From: Nitrospirota bacterium
GTDB lineage: Bacteria; Nitrospirota; Nitrospiria; Nitrospirales; Nitrospiraceae
Reading direction: 5' to 3'
Length of the DNA: 5,829 bases
Assembly: GCA_016195505.1 (NCBI GenBank)
Contig: JACPZN010000068.1
Location: 1 to 5,829 of the forward strand
Each line of letters opens with the position of its first letter. Positions within the stretch are counted from its first letter, which is position 1. The notes under the pieces were generated by a model. It was given only the letters and a program-made list of their open reading frames with translations, was not told the origin of the DNA and made no database searches. A program made the translations under genes and the position numbers. Of the stretch, positions 1-5,829 are shown one piece after another.

Positions 1-211
1 CTTTCGTTACCTTCGTTAGAATGCTGGCTTCATTCGGGAGATCGATAATGTCGTCTTCCGACACAGTAATGAACTTGCGGTTCGGCCCCTTCGTCAACGA
101 GATAAGAAACATACAGTTGGATGGGGTAACAGGAATCACGACCTGCACTGTTCCATCCACCCCTTTCACCACATCCAAAAACTTCTTTTTCCCCTCTTCC
201 ATCTCATCCAT
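1..211 (-). CDS. Unrecognised protein, N-terminal 70 residues (partial)
   Basis: An open frame on the minus strand starts with ATG at 211-209 and runs off the left edge without a stop. The start is backed by a purine-rich AAAGGAAG just upstream. An in-frame ATG at codon 4 is an alternative start. The peptide begins MDEMEEGKKKFLDVVKGVDG and goes on with alternating hydrophobic stretches (VQVVIPV, CMFLISL, KFITV) that suggest beta strands, followed by an acidic EDDIID segment. It has no signal peptide and no membrane segment, so it is probably a small cytoplasmic protein. I do not recognise the family. It lies about 120 bases downstream of the redoxin gene, with the large inverted repeat between them, so co-transcription is uncertain. 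Support for coding is the intact frame, the ribosome site and protein-like composition. Confidence 0.6.
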   Translation of the reverse strand, partial: MDEMEEGKKKFLDVVKGVDGTVQVVIPVTPSNCMFLISLTKGPNRKFITVSEDDIIDLPNEASILTKVTK

Positions 212-244
212 CTTCTTCCTTTCACACCTTTCATTGGCGGGTGG

Positions 245-322
245 CGCGAACCTGGGAGCCCGTCCGCCCGCAGCGGGGCCCCCACACCGGGCGGGGTGCG
301 AGGACGGATGGGCTGGTTCGCG
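245..322. repeat. Composite GC-rich inverted repeat (REP-like or terminator-like hairpin)
   Basis: The outer arms CGCGAACC (245-252) and GGTTCGCG (315-322) are perfect complements. Inside them AGCCC (257-261) pairs with GGGCT (310-314), GTCC (262-265) with GGAC (302-305), and GCCCG (266-270) with CGGGC (288-292). Short unpaired bulges lie on alternating sides. The tip holds the palindrome GGGGCCCC (275-282). The inner part can refold, for example CCGCCCG (264-270) with CGGGCGG (288-294). The whole element could fold into one long bulged stem in RNA or DNA. It lies directly after the redoxin stop codon. No T-run follows on the minus strand, so it is not a standard intrinsic terminator. It may stabilise the 3' end of the redoxin mRNA or be a dispersed REP-type palindromic repeat, but copy number cannot be judged from one window. 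Confidence 0.65.
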
Positions 323-333
323 ACAGGACCCGC

Positions 334-867
334 CTACGTCTTACCTCCACTACCCGCCAACAACTTTTCGACCTCCGCCACAATCACGTCGGCCCCGGCC
401 AAGTCCATATTGCCGACACGCTGCCATCGGATCACCCCGTTTTGGTCGATCACATAGACGTTCGGGATGAACTTCCCCCCGCCATAGAGCTTATCCGTGG
501 TTTTGTTGGGGTCCAACAGATAGGGATAGGTGACCTTCACTGGAAATGCGGACAGGAACTCGCCCACATCTTTCTTGGCATTGCCCGACGAATTGACCCC
601 GACCACGGCCACACCCTTGCCCTGTGTCGATTCATACACTCTCTGCAGCGTACTGCCCTGCATCATGCAGGGATCACAGATGTGGAACAGCCCCAGGACC
701 ACGACCTTCCCCTTGTAGGAATCAAGAGATACGGTTTCACCCGTAATGGCCGTGAGTGTAAACGTCGGGGCTTTTTCTCCAACCTTAAAAAATCCCGCGG
801 CGAGAATTAGCGGGACAAACAGCATGGGAAGGATCAGCGTACCGAGCACGAGCGTCAGCCGTCTCAT
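334..867 (-). CDS. Exported TlpA/ResA-like thioredoxin-fold protein (redoxin)
   Basis: This 177-residue protein has a basic start followed by a hydrophobic stretch (about residues 4-24, ending ILAAG). It is an export signal or N-terminal anchor, placing the protein outside the cytoplasmic membrane. A redoxin/AhpC-TSA domain follows, with the entry motif VGEKAPTFTL (29-38), the active site C64-D-P-C67, and the FIPNVYVID segment carrying the expected cis-proline at 135. Family members exchange thiols and disulfides, for example in cytochrome c maturation or periplasmic reduction. The substrate here is unknown. The residues before the first cysteine are FHI instead of the common WATW-type context, so the family fits but the subtype is unclear. 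ATG at 867 is chosen because AAGGAGGT lies 5 bases upstream. An earlier in-frame ATG at 906 falls inside the proposed promoter. No cytochrome maturation gene is seen nearby. Confidence 0.9.
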   Translation of the reverse strand: MRRLTLVLGTLILPMLFVPLILAAGFFKVGEKAPTFTLTAITGETVSLDSYKGKVVVLGLFHICDPCMMQGSTLQRVYESTQGKGVAVVGVNSSGNAKKDVGEFLSAFPVKVTYPYLLDPNKTTDKLYGGGKFIPNVYVIDQNGVIRWQRVGNMDLAGADVIVAEVEKLLAGSGGKT

Positions 868-871
868 AGCG

Positions 872-879
872 ACCTCCTT
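872..879 (-). promoter_or_regulatory. Strong ribosome binding site that sets the redoxin start
   Basis: AAGGAGGT on the minus strand is a near-perfect match to the anti-Shine-Dalgarno sequence. Its GGAGG core lies 5 bases before ATG 867. It selects this start over the longer in-frame ATG at 906. Confidence 0.85.
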
Positions 880-884
880 GATCA

Positions 885-900
885 ACCGTATGGATACGGT
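885..900. promoter_or_regulatory. Perfect 7+7 inverted repeat in the redoxin 5' leader (possible operator)
   Basis: ACCGTAT (885-891) and ATACGGT (894-900) are perfect complements separated by two bases. The repeat lies just upstream of the redoxin ribosome site and just downstream of the possible -10 box at 905-910, close to the predicted transcription start. This is where a repressor could bind as a dimer. As RNA it could form a 6-bp stem with a 4-base loop. No T-run follows, so termination is unlikely. No regulator family is recognised. Confidence 0.5.
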
Positions 901-904
901 GCGC

Positions 905-934
905 ATCCTAACACGCTGATTTTTGATGGGGCAA
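905..934 (-). promoter_or_regulatory. Possible sigma70-type promoter for the redoxin gene
   Basis: On the minus strand, TTGCCC (934-929) and TAGGAT (910-905) each match 4 of 6 bases of the -35 and -10 consensus and are 18 bases apart. Transcription would start near 898, inside the inverted repeat at 885-900. The match is weak and could be chance, but this is the only sizeable gap between the PilZ and redoxin genes. Confidence 0.3.
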
Positions 935-953
935 CTGAGCGGGCAGGAGGGAA

Positions 954-1307
954 CTATTCAGAGGGAGATCCATCACGTTGGTTCAGCATATCCTCGAGCT
1001 GTTGCTTGGTATTGCCGTCGAATCGCACGAACTCGAGCCCGAACCGATCACCCTGTTTCCATCGGACGACGGCAAGAGCAATGACGATCGGCGGTCGTGC
1101 GCCGGGCGGTTGCACATGGAGACAGAGGCGCGCGCCGATGGGAAACTGAACGTGGCTCTCAATTTCACCGCCGGCGATCGTCAGATTCATCACCATCCCA
1201 TGTCCTGACCCTTCGTCTCCCGTAAACAAAACAGGATAGTCGACCGCCACTCGCGATCTGGATCGAGACTGCATACCTGCTGTATCTCTCTTTTCACGAC
1301 GTGGCAT
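954..1307 (-). CDS. PilZ-domain protein (probable cyclic di-GMP binder)
   Basis: This 117-residue protein is essentially a single PilZ domain with a basic N-terminus. The RxxxR ligand motif is R15-SRS-R19. The second motif is N41-L-T-I-A-G46, matching the D/NxSxxG pattern with threonine in place of serine. The C-terminal strand RFGLEFVRF and a short amphipathic helix also fit the family. PilZ proteins bind cyclic di-GMP and alter motility, exopolysaccharide synthesis or gene expression through a partner. The partner is not visible here. There is no signal peptide, so it is cytoplasmic. ATG at 1307 is preferred because GGAAGG is well spaced for it. A GTG six bases earlier (1313) would overlap that site. 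The gene starts 21 bases after the purF stop, so it is probably co-transcribed with purF. This link is unexpected, and the effect of the Ser-to-Thr change on binding is unknown. Confidence 0.85.
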   Translation of the reverse strand: MPRREKRDTAGMQSRSRSRVAVDYPVLFTGDEGSGHGMVMNLTIAGGEIESHVQFPIGARLCLHVQPPGARPPIVIALAVVRWKQGDRFGLEFVRFDGNTKQQLEDMLNQRDGSPSE

Positions 1308-1328
1308 CTTCACCTTCCAGATTGACGT

Positions 1329-2759
1329 TCAGTGCGCTGATTCAAAGAGACCCAGCTGAAGTTCTTCGGCACGAGTGAAGGGAATAGGATACCGCTCGGT
1401 AAAGCACGCGTTACAGTATTGATCGGGCGTCCCGGGCGCAGATTTGAGCATGCCGTCAAGGCTAAGGTAGGCCAAACTGTCGGCCGTAATGTACTTGCGG
1501 ATTTCTTCCGTTGAATGGTCGGACGCGATGAGTTCTTTCTTTGTCGGCGTGTCGATCCCGTAGAAACACGGGGAGATAATCGGCGGCGAGCTGATCCGCA
1601 TGTGAACTTCCTTTGCCCCGGCCTGACGGATCATTTTGACGATCTTCCGGCTGGTCGTCCCGCGGACCAGCGAATCGTCTACGACCACCACGCGCTTGCC
1701 GTACAAGACTTCAGGAACCGCATTCAGCTTTACCTTGACGCCGAAGTGGCGAATCGACTGTTCCGGCTCGATGAAGGTCCGCCCGACATAATGATTGCGG
1801 ATCAGCCCCGTCTCAAACCGAATCCCACCCCCCTCGGCATAGCCCAGCGCGGCAGGCACGCCGGAGTCCGGTACAGGGATGACGACATCGGCCGGCACCC
1901 ACGATTCCTGAGCCAATTGCCGCCCCAACGCCTTGCGCGTCGCATACACGGCATTGGCGCCGAAGATTCGGCTGTCGGGCCTGGCAAAATAGACATACTC
2001 GAATACGCACATGGCCGGATTCATCTTGGGGAATGGCCGGTGGCTGTCGAGTCCTTGGTCGCTGATCACGATCAGCTCGCCAGGTTCGATTTCCCGAACA
2101 TATTCCGCATCGAGCAAGTCGAAGGCGCATGTCTCGGACGCCACAATCCAACTACTATGCAAGCGCCCAATACAGAGCGGCCGCAATCCATGCGGATCGC
2201 GCGCGGCAATGAGGCCGTTGTCGGTCATCAACACAATGGAGAACGCACCGCGAACCTGGCTGAGCGCGTCGATCACCCGCGCAAGAAACGAATCGGCTTT
2301 TGAATGCGCGATCAGGTGGATGATGACTTCGCTGTCCGACGTGGATTGGAAAATCGCTCCATAGGCTTCGAGTTCATTGCGGAGAACCTGGGCATTGATG
2401 AGATTGCCGTTGTGAGCCAAGGCCAAGTTGCCGAGTGCAAAGTTCACAATCAGCGGCTGGACGTTCTTCAGATCATTGCCGCCGGCCGTGGAGTATCGAT
2501 TGTGACCGATGGCCATATGGCCGGGCAGTTTGTCCAACACCGACTTGTGGTAGATATCGGCGACCAGCCCCATGCCCTTCTGCACGAAGAACTGCTCTCC
2601 GTCCCCTGCAACAATACCTGACGCCTCCTGCCCGCGATGCTGAAGCGCGTAGAGGCCGAGATAGGTGAGGTTGGCCGCCTCTTCGTGACCGAAGACGCCG
2701 AACACGGCGCATTCGTCGTGGAATTTATCCGGCGAGATGATCGGCAGTTCTTTGGTCAT
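1329..2759 (-). CDS. purF: Amidophosphoribosyltransferase (glutamine PRPP amidotransferase)
   Basis: PurF catalyses the committed step of purine synthesis: PRPP plus glutamine and water gives 5-phosphoribosylamine, glutamate and diphosphate. It is cytoplasmic. The 476-residue length equals that typical of Bacillus-type PurF. The N-terminal glutamine amidohydrolase domain has C17 (HDECAVFG), which should become the N-terminal nucleophile after a 16-residue propeptide is removed. HNRYST and AHNGNL are further glutaminase signatures. The C-terminal phosphoribosyltransferase domain has the PRPP loop VVVVDDSLVRGTTS (357-370). C251, C398, C449 and C452 match the cysteine pattern that holds a 4Fe-4S cluster in the Bacillus enzyme. 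The start is unsure: ATG 2759 lies 25 bases after the purL stop, while an in-frame TTG at 2780 adds seven residues and leaves 4 bases. Neither has a clear ribosome site, so translation may be coupled to purL. Confidence 0.97.
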   Translation of the reverse strand: MTKELPIISPDKFHDECAVFGVFGHEEAANLTYLGLYALQHRGQEASGIVAGDGEQFFVQKGMGLVADIYHKSVLDKLPGHMAIGHNRYSTAGGNDLKNVQPLIVNFALGNLALAHNGNLINAQVLRNELEAYGAIFQSTSDSEVIIHLIAHSKADSFLARVIDALSQVRGAFSIVLMTDNGLIAARDPHGLRPLCIGRLHSSWIVASETCAFDLLDAEYVREIEPGELIVISDQGLDSHRPFPKMNPAMCVFEYVYFARPDSRIFGANAVYATRKALGRQLAQESWVPADVVIPVPDSGVPAALGYAEGGGIRFETGLIRNHYVGRTFIEPEQSIRHFGVKVKLNAVPEVLYGKRVVVVDDSLVRGTTSRKIVKMIRQAGAKEVHMRISSPPIISPCFYGIDTPTKKELIASDHSTEEIRKYITADSLAYLSLDGMLKSAPGTPDQYCNACFTERYPIPFTRAEELQLGLFESAH

Positions 2760-2784
2760 GACGTTGTGCGGTCTGAGCAATAGA

Positions 2785-5034
2785 CTACGCCTGATTCAGC
2801 GTTCGTTCCAGCGAAAAGGCCCAACGGTCATACAGTGGGTCAATAGACACATCGATCACTTTTTCCGTCGAACGTTCGTCTCTCAGATACACAACCAGCC
2901 GATCGCCATTGACCGCCCCGATCACGTCAACCGGTACGCCGAAGCGCTTCGCCTGATCGAGAATCGCCTGCCGATGGACCGGCTTGGCTGAAAGAACCAC
3001 CCGTGACTGGCTTTCGCCAAAGAGGATGGCGTCCTTCCTAAGCCGGCCGAGGGTCAATCTTACCACAGCACCCAGGGCACGGTCCGGCCCTGACATGCAG
3101 CTTTCAGCCAGCGCCACGGCCAACCCTCCATCCGAGCAATCGTGCGCGGACTGCACCAGCCCACTACGAATCAGCGCCAGGACACAATCATGTAACCTCT
3201 TCTCAGTCTCCACGCTCAAGAAGGGCGGCGACCCCTGCTCGCGGGCATGGACGACCTTCACATATTCCGATCCGCCCAAATCTTCACGAGACGATCCAAG
3301 CAGAATGATGTCGTCGCCTTCTTGTTTAAACCACTGTGTCATTGCCTGATCGGCCTGTTCGATCAATCCCACCATTCCCAGCATGGGCGTCGGATAAATC
3401 GACAACCCGTTGGTCTCATTGTAAAAGCTGACGTTCCCGCTCACGACGGGAATTTTGAAATGCTCGCAAGCGTCTCTGATCCCTTCGATCGCAAGCACGA
3501 ACTGCCACATGATGTCGGGCCGCTCTGGATTGCCGAAGTTTAAACAATCGGTCAACCCGATCGGTTCGGCACCGGAGCACACCAAATTGCGCGCGGCTTC
3601 GGCCACGGTAATCCTGGCTCCTTCATAGGGATGCAGCAGACAGTAGCGGCTATTGCAATCGACCGTCATGGCGACGCCTTTGTTCGTGCCTTTGATCCGA
3701 ACCACCGCCGCATCGGAACCGGGCCGGACCATCGTATTCGTCCGTACCATATGATCGTACTGTTCATAGACCCAACGCTTGCTCGCGATCGTCGGTGACT
3801 CCAATAGCGACAGCAACGCCGCGTTCGCATCCTTCACGTCCGGAATGGCATCGTAATTCAGATTCGTCAGCATGTCCTGATAGGCCGGCGGCTGATAGGG
3901 CCGTTCGTAGCGCGGACCATCATCGGCCAAGGATTTTGCCGGAATCTCCGCCACAACCTTGCCTTGATCCTTGACGCGCAAGATCCCGTCGCCCGTCACT
4001 TTTCCGACGACCGCCACATCCAGATCCCATTTCTGACAGATCTTGATGCACTCTTTTTCTTTGCCGGCCTTTGCCACCATGAGCATGCGCTCTTGCGATT
4101 CCGACAGCATCAATTCATACGGCGTCATATTGGCCTCTCGGCGCGGCACATCCGTGAGGTCAAGCTCGATGCCGTTTCCCGCGCGCGAGGCCATTTCGCA
4201 AGACGAACTTGTCAGCCCCGCCGCTCCCATGTCTTGAATGCCGACAAGGAGATCACTCTCCATCAGTTCGAGACAGGCCTCCAACAGAAGCTTTTCGGTA
4301 AACGGATCGCCGACCTGCACCGTCGGACGCTTCTGCTCCGATTGATCATCGAAGGAATCCGAGGCCATCGTTGCGCCGTGAATCCCATCGCGGCCCGTCT
4401 TCGAGCCGAAATAGATCACAGGATTGCCGACACCGGCAGCCGTTCCACGGAAAATCTTGTCTTTGTGGGCGATGCCCAGGCAGAACACGTTGACCAACGG
4501 ATTGAGCGCATAGATGTCGTTAAAAACGATCTCACCGCCTACCGTCGGCACCCCCATGCAGTTGCCGTATCCCGCGATGCCGGCCACGACACCCTTCATG
4601 AGATGGCGATTCTTCGCTGTCTCCAGCCCGCCGAACCTCAGTGAGTCGAGCAGCACAATCGGCCTAGCACCCATCGTAAAGATGTCGCGCAGAATCCCCC
4701 CCACCCCCGTCGCCGCCCCTTGATAGGGCTCGATGAACGACGGGTGGTTATGGGATTCCATCTTGAAGACCACACAAAGCCCATCGCCGATATCCACCGC
4801 GCCTGCATTCTCACCGGGCCCCTGCACCACACGAGGTCCCGTTGTCGGCAGCTTCTTCAAGTGGACACGCGAACTCTTGTAGGAGCAATGCTCCGACCAC
4901 ATGACGGAGAACATGCCGAGCTCGGTGAAATTCGGCTCGCGCCCCAAAATCCCAACGATCTTCTTATACTCGTCGTCCGTCAGATTGTGCTGGGCGATAA
5001 GATCTTTGCTGATTAGGGGCGTGCTCGCATTCAT
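2785..5034 (-). CDS. purL: Phosphoribosylformylglycinamidine synthase, PurL subunit (small type)
   Basis: PurL uses ATP and ammonia to convert formylglycinamide ribonucleotide (FGAR) to the amidine FGAM, the fourth step of the pathway. At 749 residues this is the small form, which lacks a fused glutaminase and works with PurQ and PurS. Visible signatures are FSVMWSEHCSYKSS (42-55, with catalytic-region H49), the ATP/Mg segment ESHNHPS (93-99), GAATGVGG (106-113), GSKTGRDGIHGATMAS (210-225), DMGAAGLTSSS (268-278), and in the second half NLVCSGAEPIGLTDCLNFGNP (483-502), VVSGNVSFYNE (530-540) and HDCSDGGLAVALAES (631-645). These fit the duplicated AIRS-like architecture. ATG 5034 has AGGA just upstream with standard spacing. 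The gene is intact. purF follows almost directly and purQ lies upstream, separated by an exported-protein gene and a 174-base gap. Confidence 0.98.
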   Translation of the reverse strand: MNASTPLISKDLIAQHNLTDDEYKKIVGILGREPNFTELGMFSVMWSEHCSYKSSRVHLKKLPTTGPRVVQGPGENAGAVDIGDGLCVVFKMESHNHPSFIEPYQGAATGVGGILRDIFTMGARPIVLLDSLRFGGLETAKNRHLMKGVVAGIAGYGNCMGVPTVGGEIVFNDIYALNPLVNVFCLGIAHKDKIFRGTAAGVGNPVIYFGSKTGRDGIHGATMASDSFDDQSEQKRPTVQVGDPFTEKLLLEACLELMESDLLVGIQDMGAAGLTSSSCEMASRAGNGIELDLTDVPRREANMTPYELMLSESQERMLMVAKAGKEKECIKICQKWDLDVAVVGKVTGDGILRVKDQGKVVAEIPAKSLADDGPRYERPYQPPAYQDMLTNLNYDAIPDVKDANAALLSLLESPTIASKRWVYEQYDHMVRTNTMVRPGSDAAVVRIKGTNKGVAMTVDCNSRYCLLHPYEGARITVAEAARNLVCSGAEPIGLTDCLNFGNPERPDIMWQFVLAIEGIRDACEHFKIPVVSGNVSFYNETNGLSIYPTPMLGMVGLIEQADQAMTQWFKQEGDDIILLGSSREDLGGSEYVKVVHAREQGSPPFLSVETEKRLHDCVLALIRSGLVQSAHDCSDGGLAVALAESCMSGPDRALGAVVRLTLGRLRKDAILFGESQSRVVLSAKPVHRQAILDQAKRFGVPVDVIGAVNGDRLVVYLRDERSTEKVIDVSIDPLYDRWAFSLERTLNQA

Positions 5035-5208
5035 AATGTCCTACACATCACACTGACTTCGTTTGCTCCTGAGAATCCTGGCCTGCTCTGGGGGGATATC
5101 GACAAAATCCCGCTACCCGGCCGTTCCTGTGGCCTGTTTCTTCGCCAGTGAGCCCAGATGTCGATAGTCTCTCTCTATCATCTCTCCGTCACGGCACCCG
5201 CTCTCACC
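5035..5208 (-). other. Gap between the exported-protein gene and purL, with a leftover reading frame
   Basis: No gene is called with confidence. The minus-strand frame of the exported protein continues past its TGA (5211-5209) with one internal stop, TAG at 5115-5113, before the final TAG at 5043-5041. An ATG at 5181 opens a 22-codon ORF (MIERDYRHLGSLAKKQATGT then AG), with GGAG too close to act as a good ribosome site. After the TAG the frame reads RDFVDIPPEQARILRSKRSQ, then CDV, which looks protein-like but has no start codon. It may be a decayed small gene or chance. A short hairpin GATAG/CTATC near 5163-5179 and a GGGAT/ATCCC pair near 5092-5110 are weak. No convincing promoter, terminator or riboswitch is seen. 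Confidence 0.4.
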
Positions 5209-5547
5209 TCAGTCCACTTCGACTGTGACCGCCGCTTCGGCAGCCAGCACGTTGTGATCGTGGTTCGCCGCGACGACCTTGATCTCGTGTTTGCCGCGAG
5301 TCAGCCCCTTGACGACTCCGGAAAACCCCTTCTGGTACTCGCCATCCACGTAACAATGGACGTGCGTTGCTTGCACGCCCTTCCCCAGCTCGTATCGCAC
5401 CTCCACGGAATCCCCTTTGATGATTGCGCCTTGCTCAGGACTCACGATCTTGATCTGCCGTTCCGGACCACCCCCGGCCCACCCGCCCCCGCCGGTGCCC
5501 AATGCCAAGATCCCGATCGCCATCATGACCGCAAATACACGAACCAT
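5209..5547 (-). CDS. Small exported His-rich Ig-like protein of unknown function
   Basis: This 112-residue protein starts with a clear signal peptide: hydrophobic residues 2-17, then a Gly-rich stretch with a likely cleavage site near residue 24 (GWA). The mature part of about 88 residues is predicted to be a beta sandwich with strands such as QIKIVSP, SVEVRYEL, HVHCYVDG, HEIKVVAA and AAVTVEV, like Ig-type or DUF4399-like exported domains. It has H62-V-H64-C65 and H96-D-H98 plus H87, spaced so that they might bind metal such as copper or zinc. This is inference. There is no lipobox, so it is probably periplasmic or secreted. ATG 5547 is chosen because GGAGG lies six bases upstream. TTG 5553 and GTG 5550 are poorer choices. 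It starts 41 bases after purQ and may share its transcript, although a periplasmic product has no obvious purine role. Confidence 0.8.
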   Translation of the reverse strand: MVRVFAVMMAIGILALGTGGGGWAGGGPERQIKIVSPEQGAIIKGDSVEVRYELGKGVQATHVHCYVDGEYQKGFSGVVKGLTRGKHEIKVVAANHDHNVLAAEAAVTVEVD

Positions 5548-5553
5548 CACCAA

Positions 5554-5558
5554 CCTCC
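5554..5558 (-). promoter_or_regulatory. Ribosome binding site that sets the exported-protein start
   Basis: GGAGG on the minus strand lies six bases before ATG 5547, the ideal spacing. The in-frame TTG (5553) is directly next to it and the GTG (5550) only three bases away, so both are unlikely starts. Confidence 0.8.
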
Positions 5559-5588
5559 ATAATTAACTATTGAAGCGATATGTAACCC

Positions 5589-5829
5589 CTACCGACTGAT
5601 TCCTACTATGAGACGATCCTTCCCTACCTTCGTCCCTACCACCATCGACGCCAGAATCAACCGCCCATCTTCATTGCCTAACATCGATTCTGCACAACGT
5701 TCAGGATGGGGCATCATGCCCAACACATTGCCTTCGGCGTTGCGAATGCCGGCGATGTTGTCGAGCGAACCATTTGGATTCGCTTCCGATATCACCTCGC
5801 CGTCAGCCGTGCAGTAACGAAAGACCACC
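5589..5829 (-). CDS. purQ: Phosphoribosylformylglycinamidine synthase glutaminase subunit, C-terminal 80 codons (partial)
   Basis: PurQ is the class I glutaminase that releases ammonia from glutamine for PurL. Only the C-terminal part is in the window. The frame runs off the right edge and ends at TAG 5591-5589. The segment VFRYCTADGE, then EANPNGSLDNIAGI, is typical of PurQ, and GMMPHPERC carries the His and Glu of the Cys-His-Glu catalytic triad. The nucleophile cysteine would be further upstream, outside the window. A GTG near the edge gives an in-frame Met in translation but is surely internal. The gene order purQ then purL is classic. Here, however, the two are separated by an exported-protein gene and a long gap instead of being adjacent. 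The C-terminus continues past the PHPER motif for about 35 residues, ending in a short hydrophobic tail. Confidence 0.95.
   Translation of the reverse strand, partial: VVFRYCTADGEVISEANPNGSLDNIAGIRNAEGNVLGMMPHPERCAESMLGNEDGRLILASMVVGTKVGKDRLIVGISR

Noticed and set aside
245..322. Standard Rho-independent terminator
   Set aside because: The hairpin is very stable, but no T-run follows it on the minus strand (or the plus strand), so the call was kept as a structured repeat.
241..810. Plus-strand ORF of 189 codons
   Set aside because: It lies antisense to the redoxin gene, starts within the GC-rich inverted repeat, and its translation resembles no protein family. The minus-strand redoxin has clear motifs and a strong ribosome site.
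868..906. Longer redoxin start at ATG 906
   Set aside because: It would add 13 residues ahead of a good signal peptide, lacks a ribosome site, and overlaps the possible -10 box. ATG 867 has AAGGAGGT at ideal spacing.
1515..2303. Plus-strand ORF of 262 codons
   Set aside because: It is antisense to purF, whose catalytic and PRPP motifs are unmistakable. The composition of the plus-strand frame reflects the complementary codons.
3964..4644. Plus-strand ORF of 226 codons
   Set aside because: It is antisense to purL and rich in His, Arg and Asp, as expected for a shadow frame of a GC-rich gene.
5163..5179. GATAG/CTATC hairpin after the exported-protein gene as a terminator
   Set aside because: It has only five base pairs, is AT-containing, sits in a repetitive CT tract, and is not followed by a T-run.
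5035..5208. purS gene hidden between the exported protein and purL
   Set aside because: The frames do not encode a PurS-like protein of about 80 residues, and the only long frame has an internal stop. purS is more likely upstream of purQ.

Overview
The window is a bacterial chromosomal segment of moderately high GC. All six genes with clear support, plus a gene fragment at the left edge, read on the minus strand, so transcription runs from base 5829 towards base 1. The core is de novo purine biosynthesis: the 3' end of purQ, then purL (small type, 749 aa), then purF (Bacillus-type, with four cysteines suited to an Fe-S cluster). The small PurL together with a separate PurQ points to the three-component FGAM synthase (PurL, PurQ, PurS). 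No purS is seen here and it probably lies upstream, beyond the right edge. Overall similarity and layout would fit a Gram-negative, Nitrospira-like bacterium, because exported proteins and a PilZ protein sit beside the pur genes. This assignment is a weak inference, not something the sequence proves.

Layout in transcription order. purQ C-terminus (5829-5589). A small exported His-rich Ig-like protein with an excellent ribosome site (5547-5209), placed between purQ and purL. A 174-base gap (5208-5035) whose frame, continuing from the exported protein, is broken by only one internal TAG. purL (5034-2785). purF (2759-1329), starting 25 bases or possibly only 4 bases after purL. A PilZ-domain protein (1307-954), 21 bases after purF. 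An 86-base gap with a possible promoter and a perfect 7+7 inverted repeat. An exported TlpA/ResA-like redoxin with a CDPC active site (867-334). A large GC-rich composite inverted repeat (322-245). The first 70 codons of an unrecognised protein (211-1), cut by the left edge.

How the genes work together. PurF makes the committed step from PRPP and glutamine to phosphoribosylamine. PurQ supplies ammonia from glutamine and PurL uses it with ATP to turn FGAR into FGAM. The PilZ protein, exported redoxin and exported His-rich protein have no known role in purine synthesis. Close spacing suggests that the PilZ gene, and perhaps the exported protein, share pur transcripts. The redoxin probably has its own promoter. 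No CRISPR, tRNA, rRNA, insertion sequence or recognisable riboswitch was seen. The most unusual points are the exported protein lodged within the purQ-purL pair, the composite inverted repeat at 245-322, and the palindrome at the redoxin promoter.
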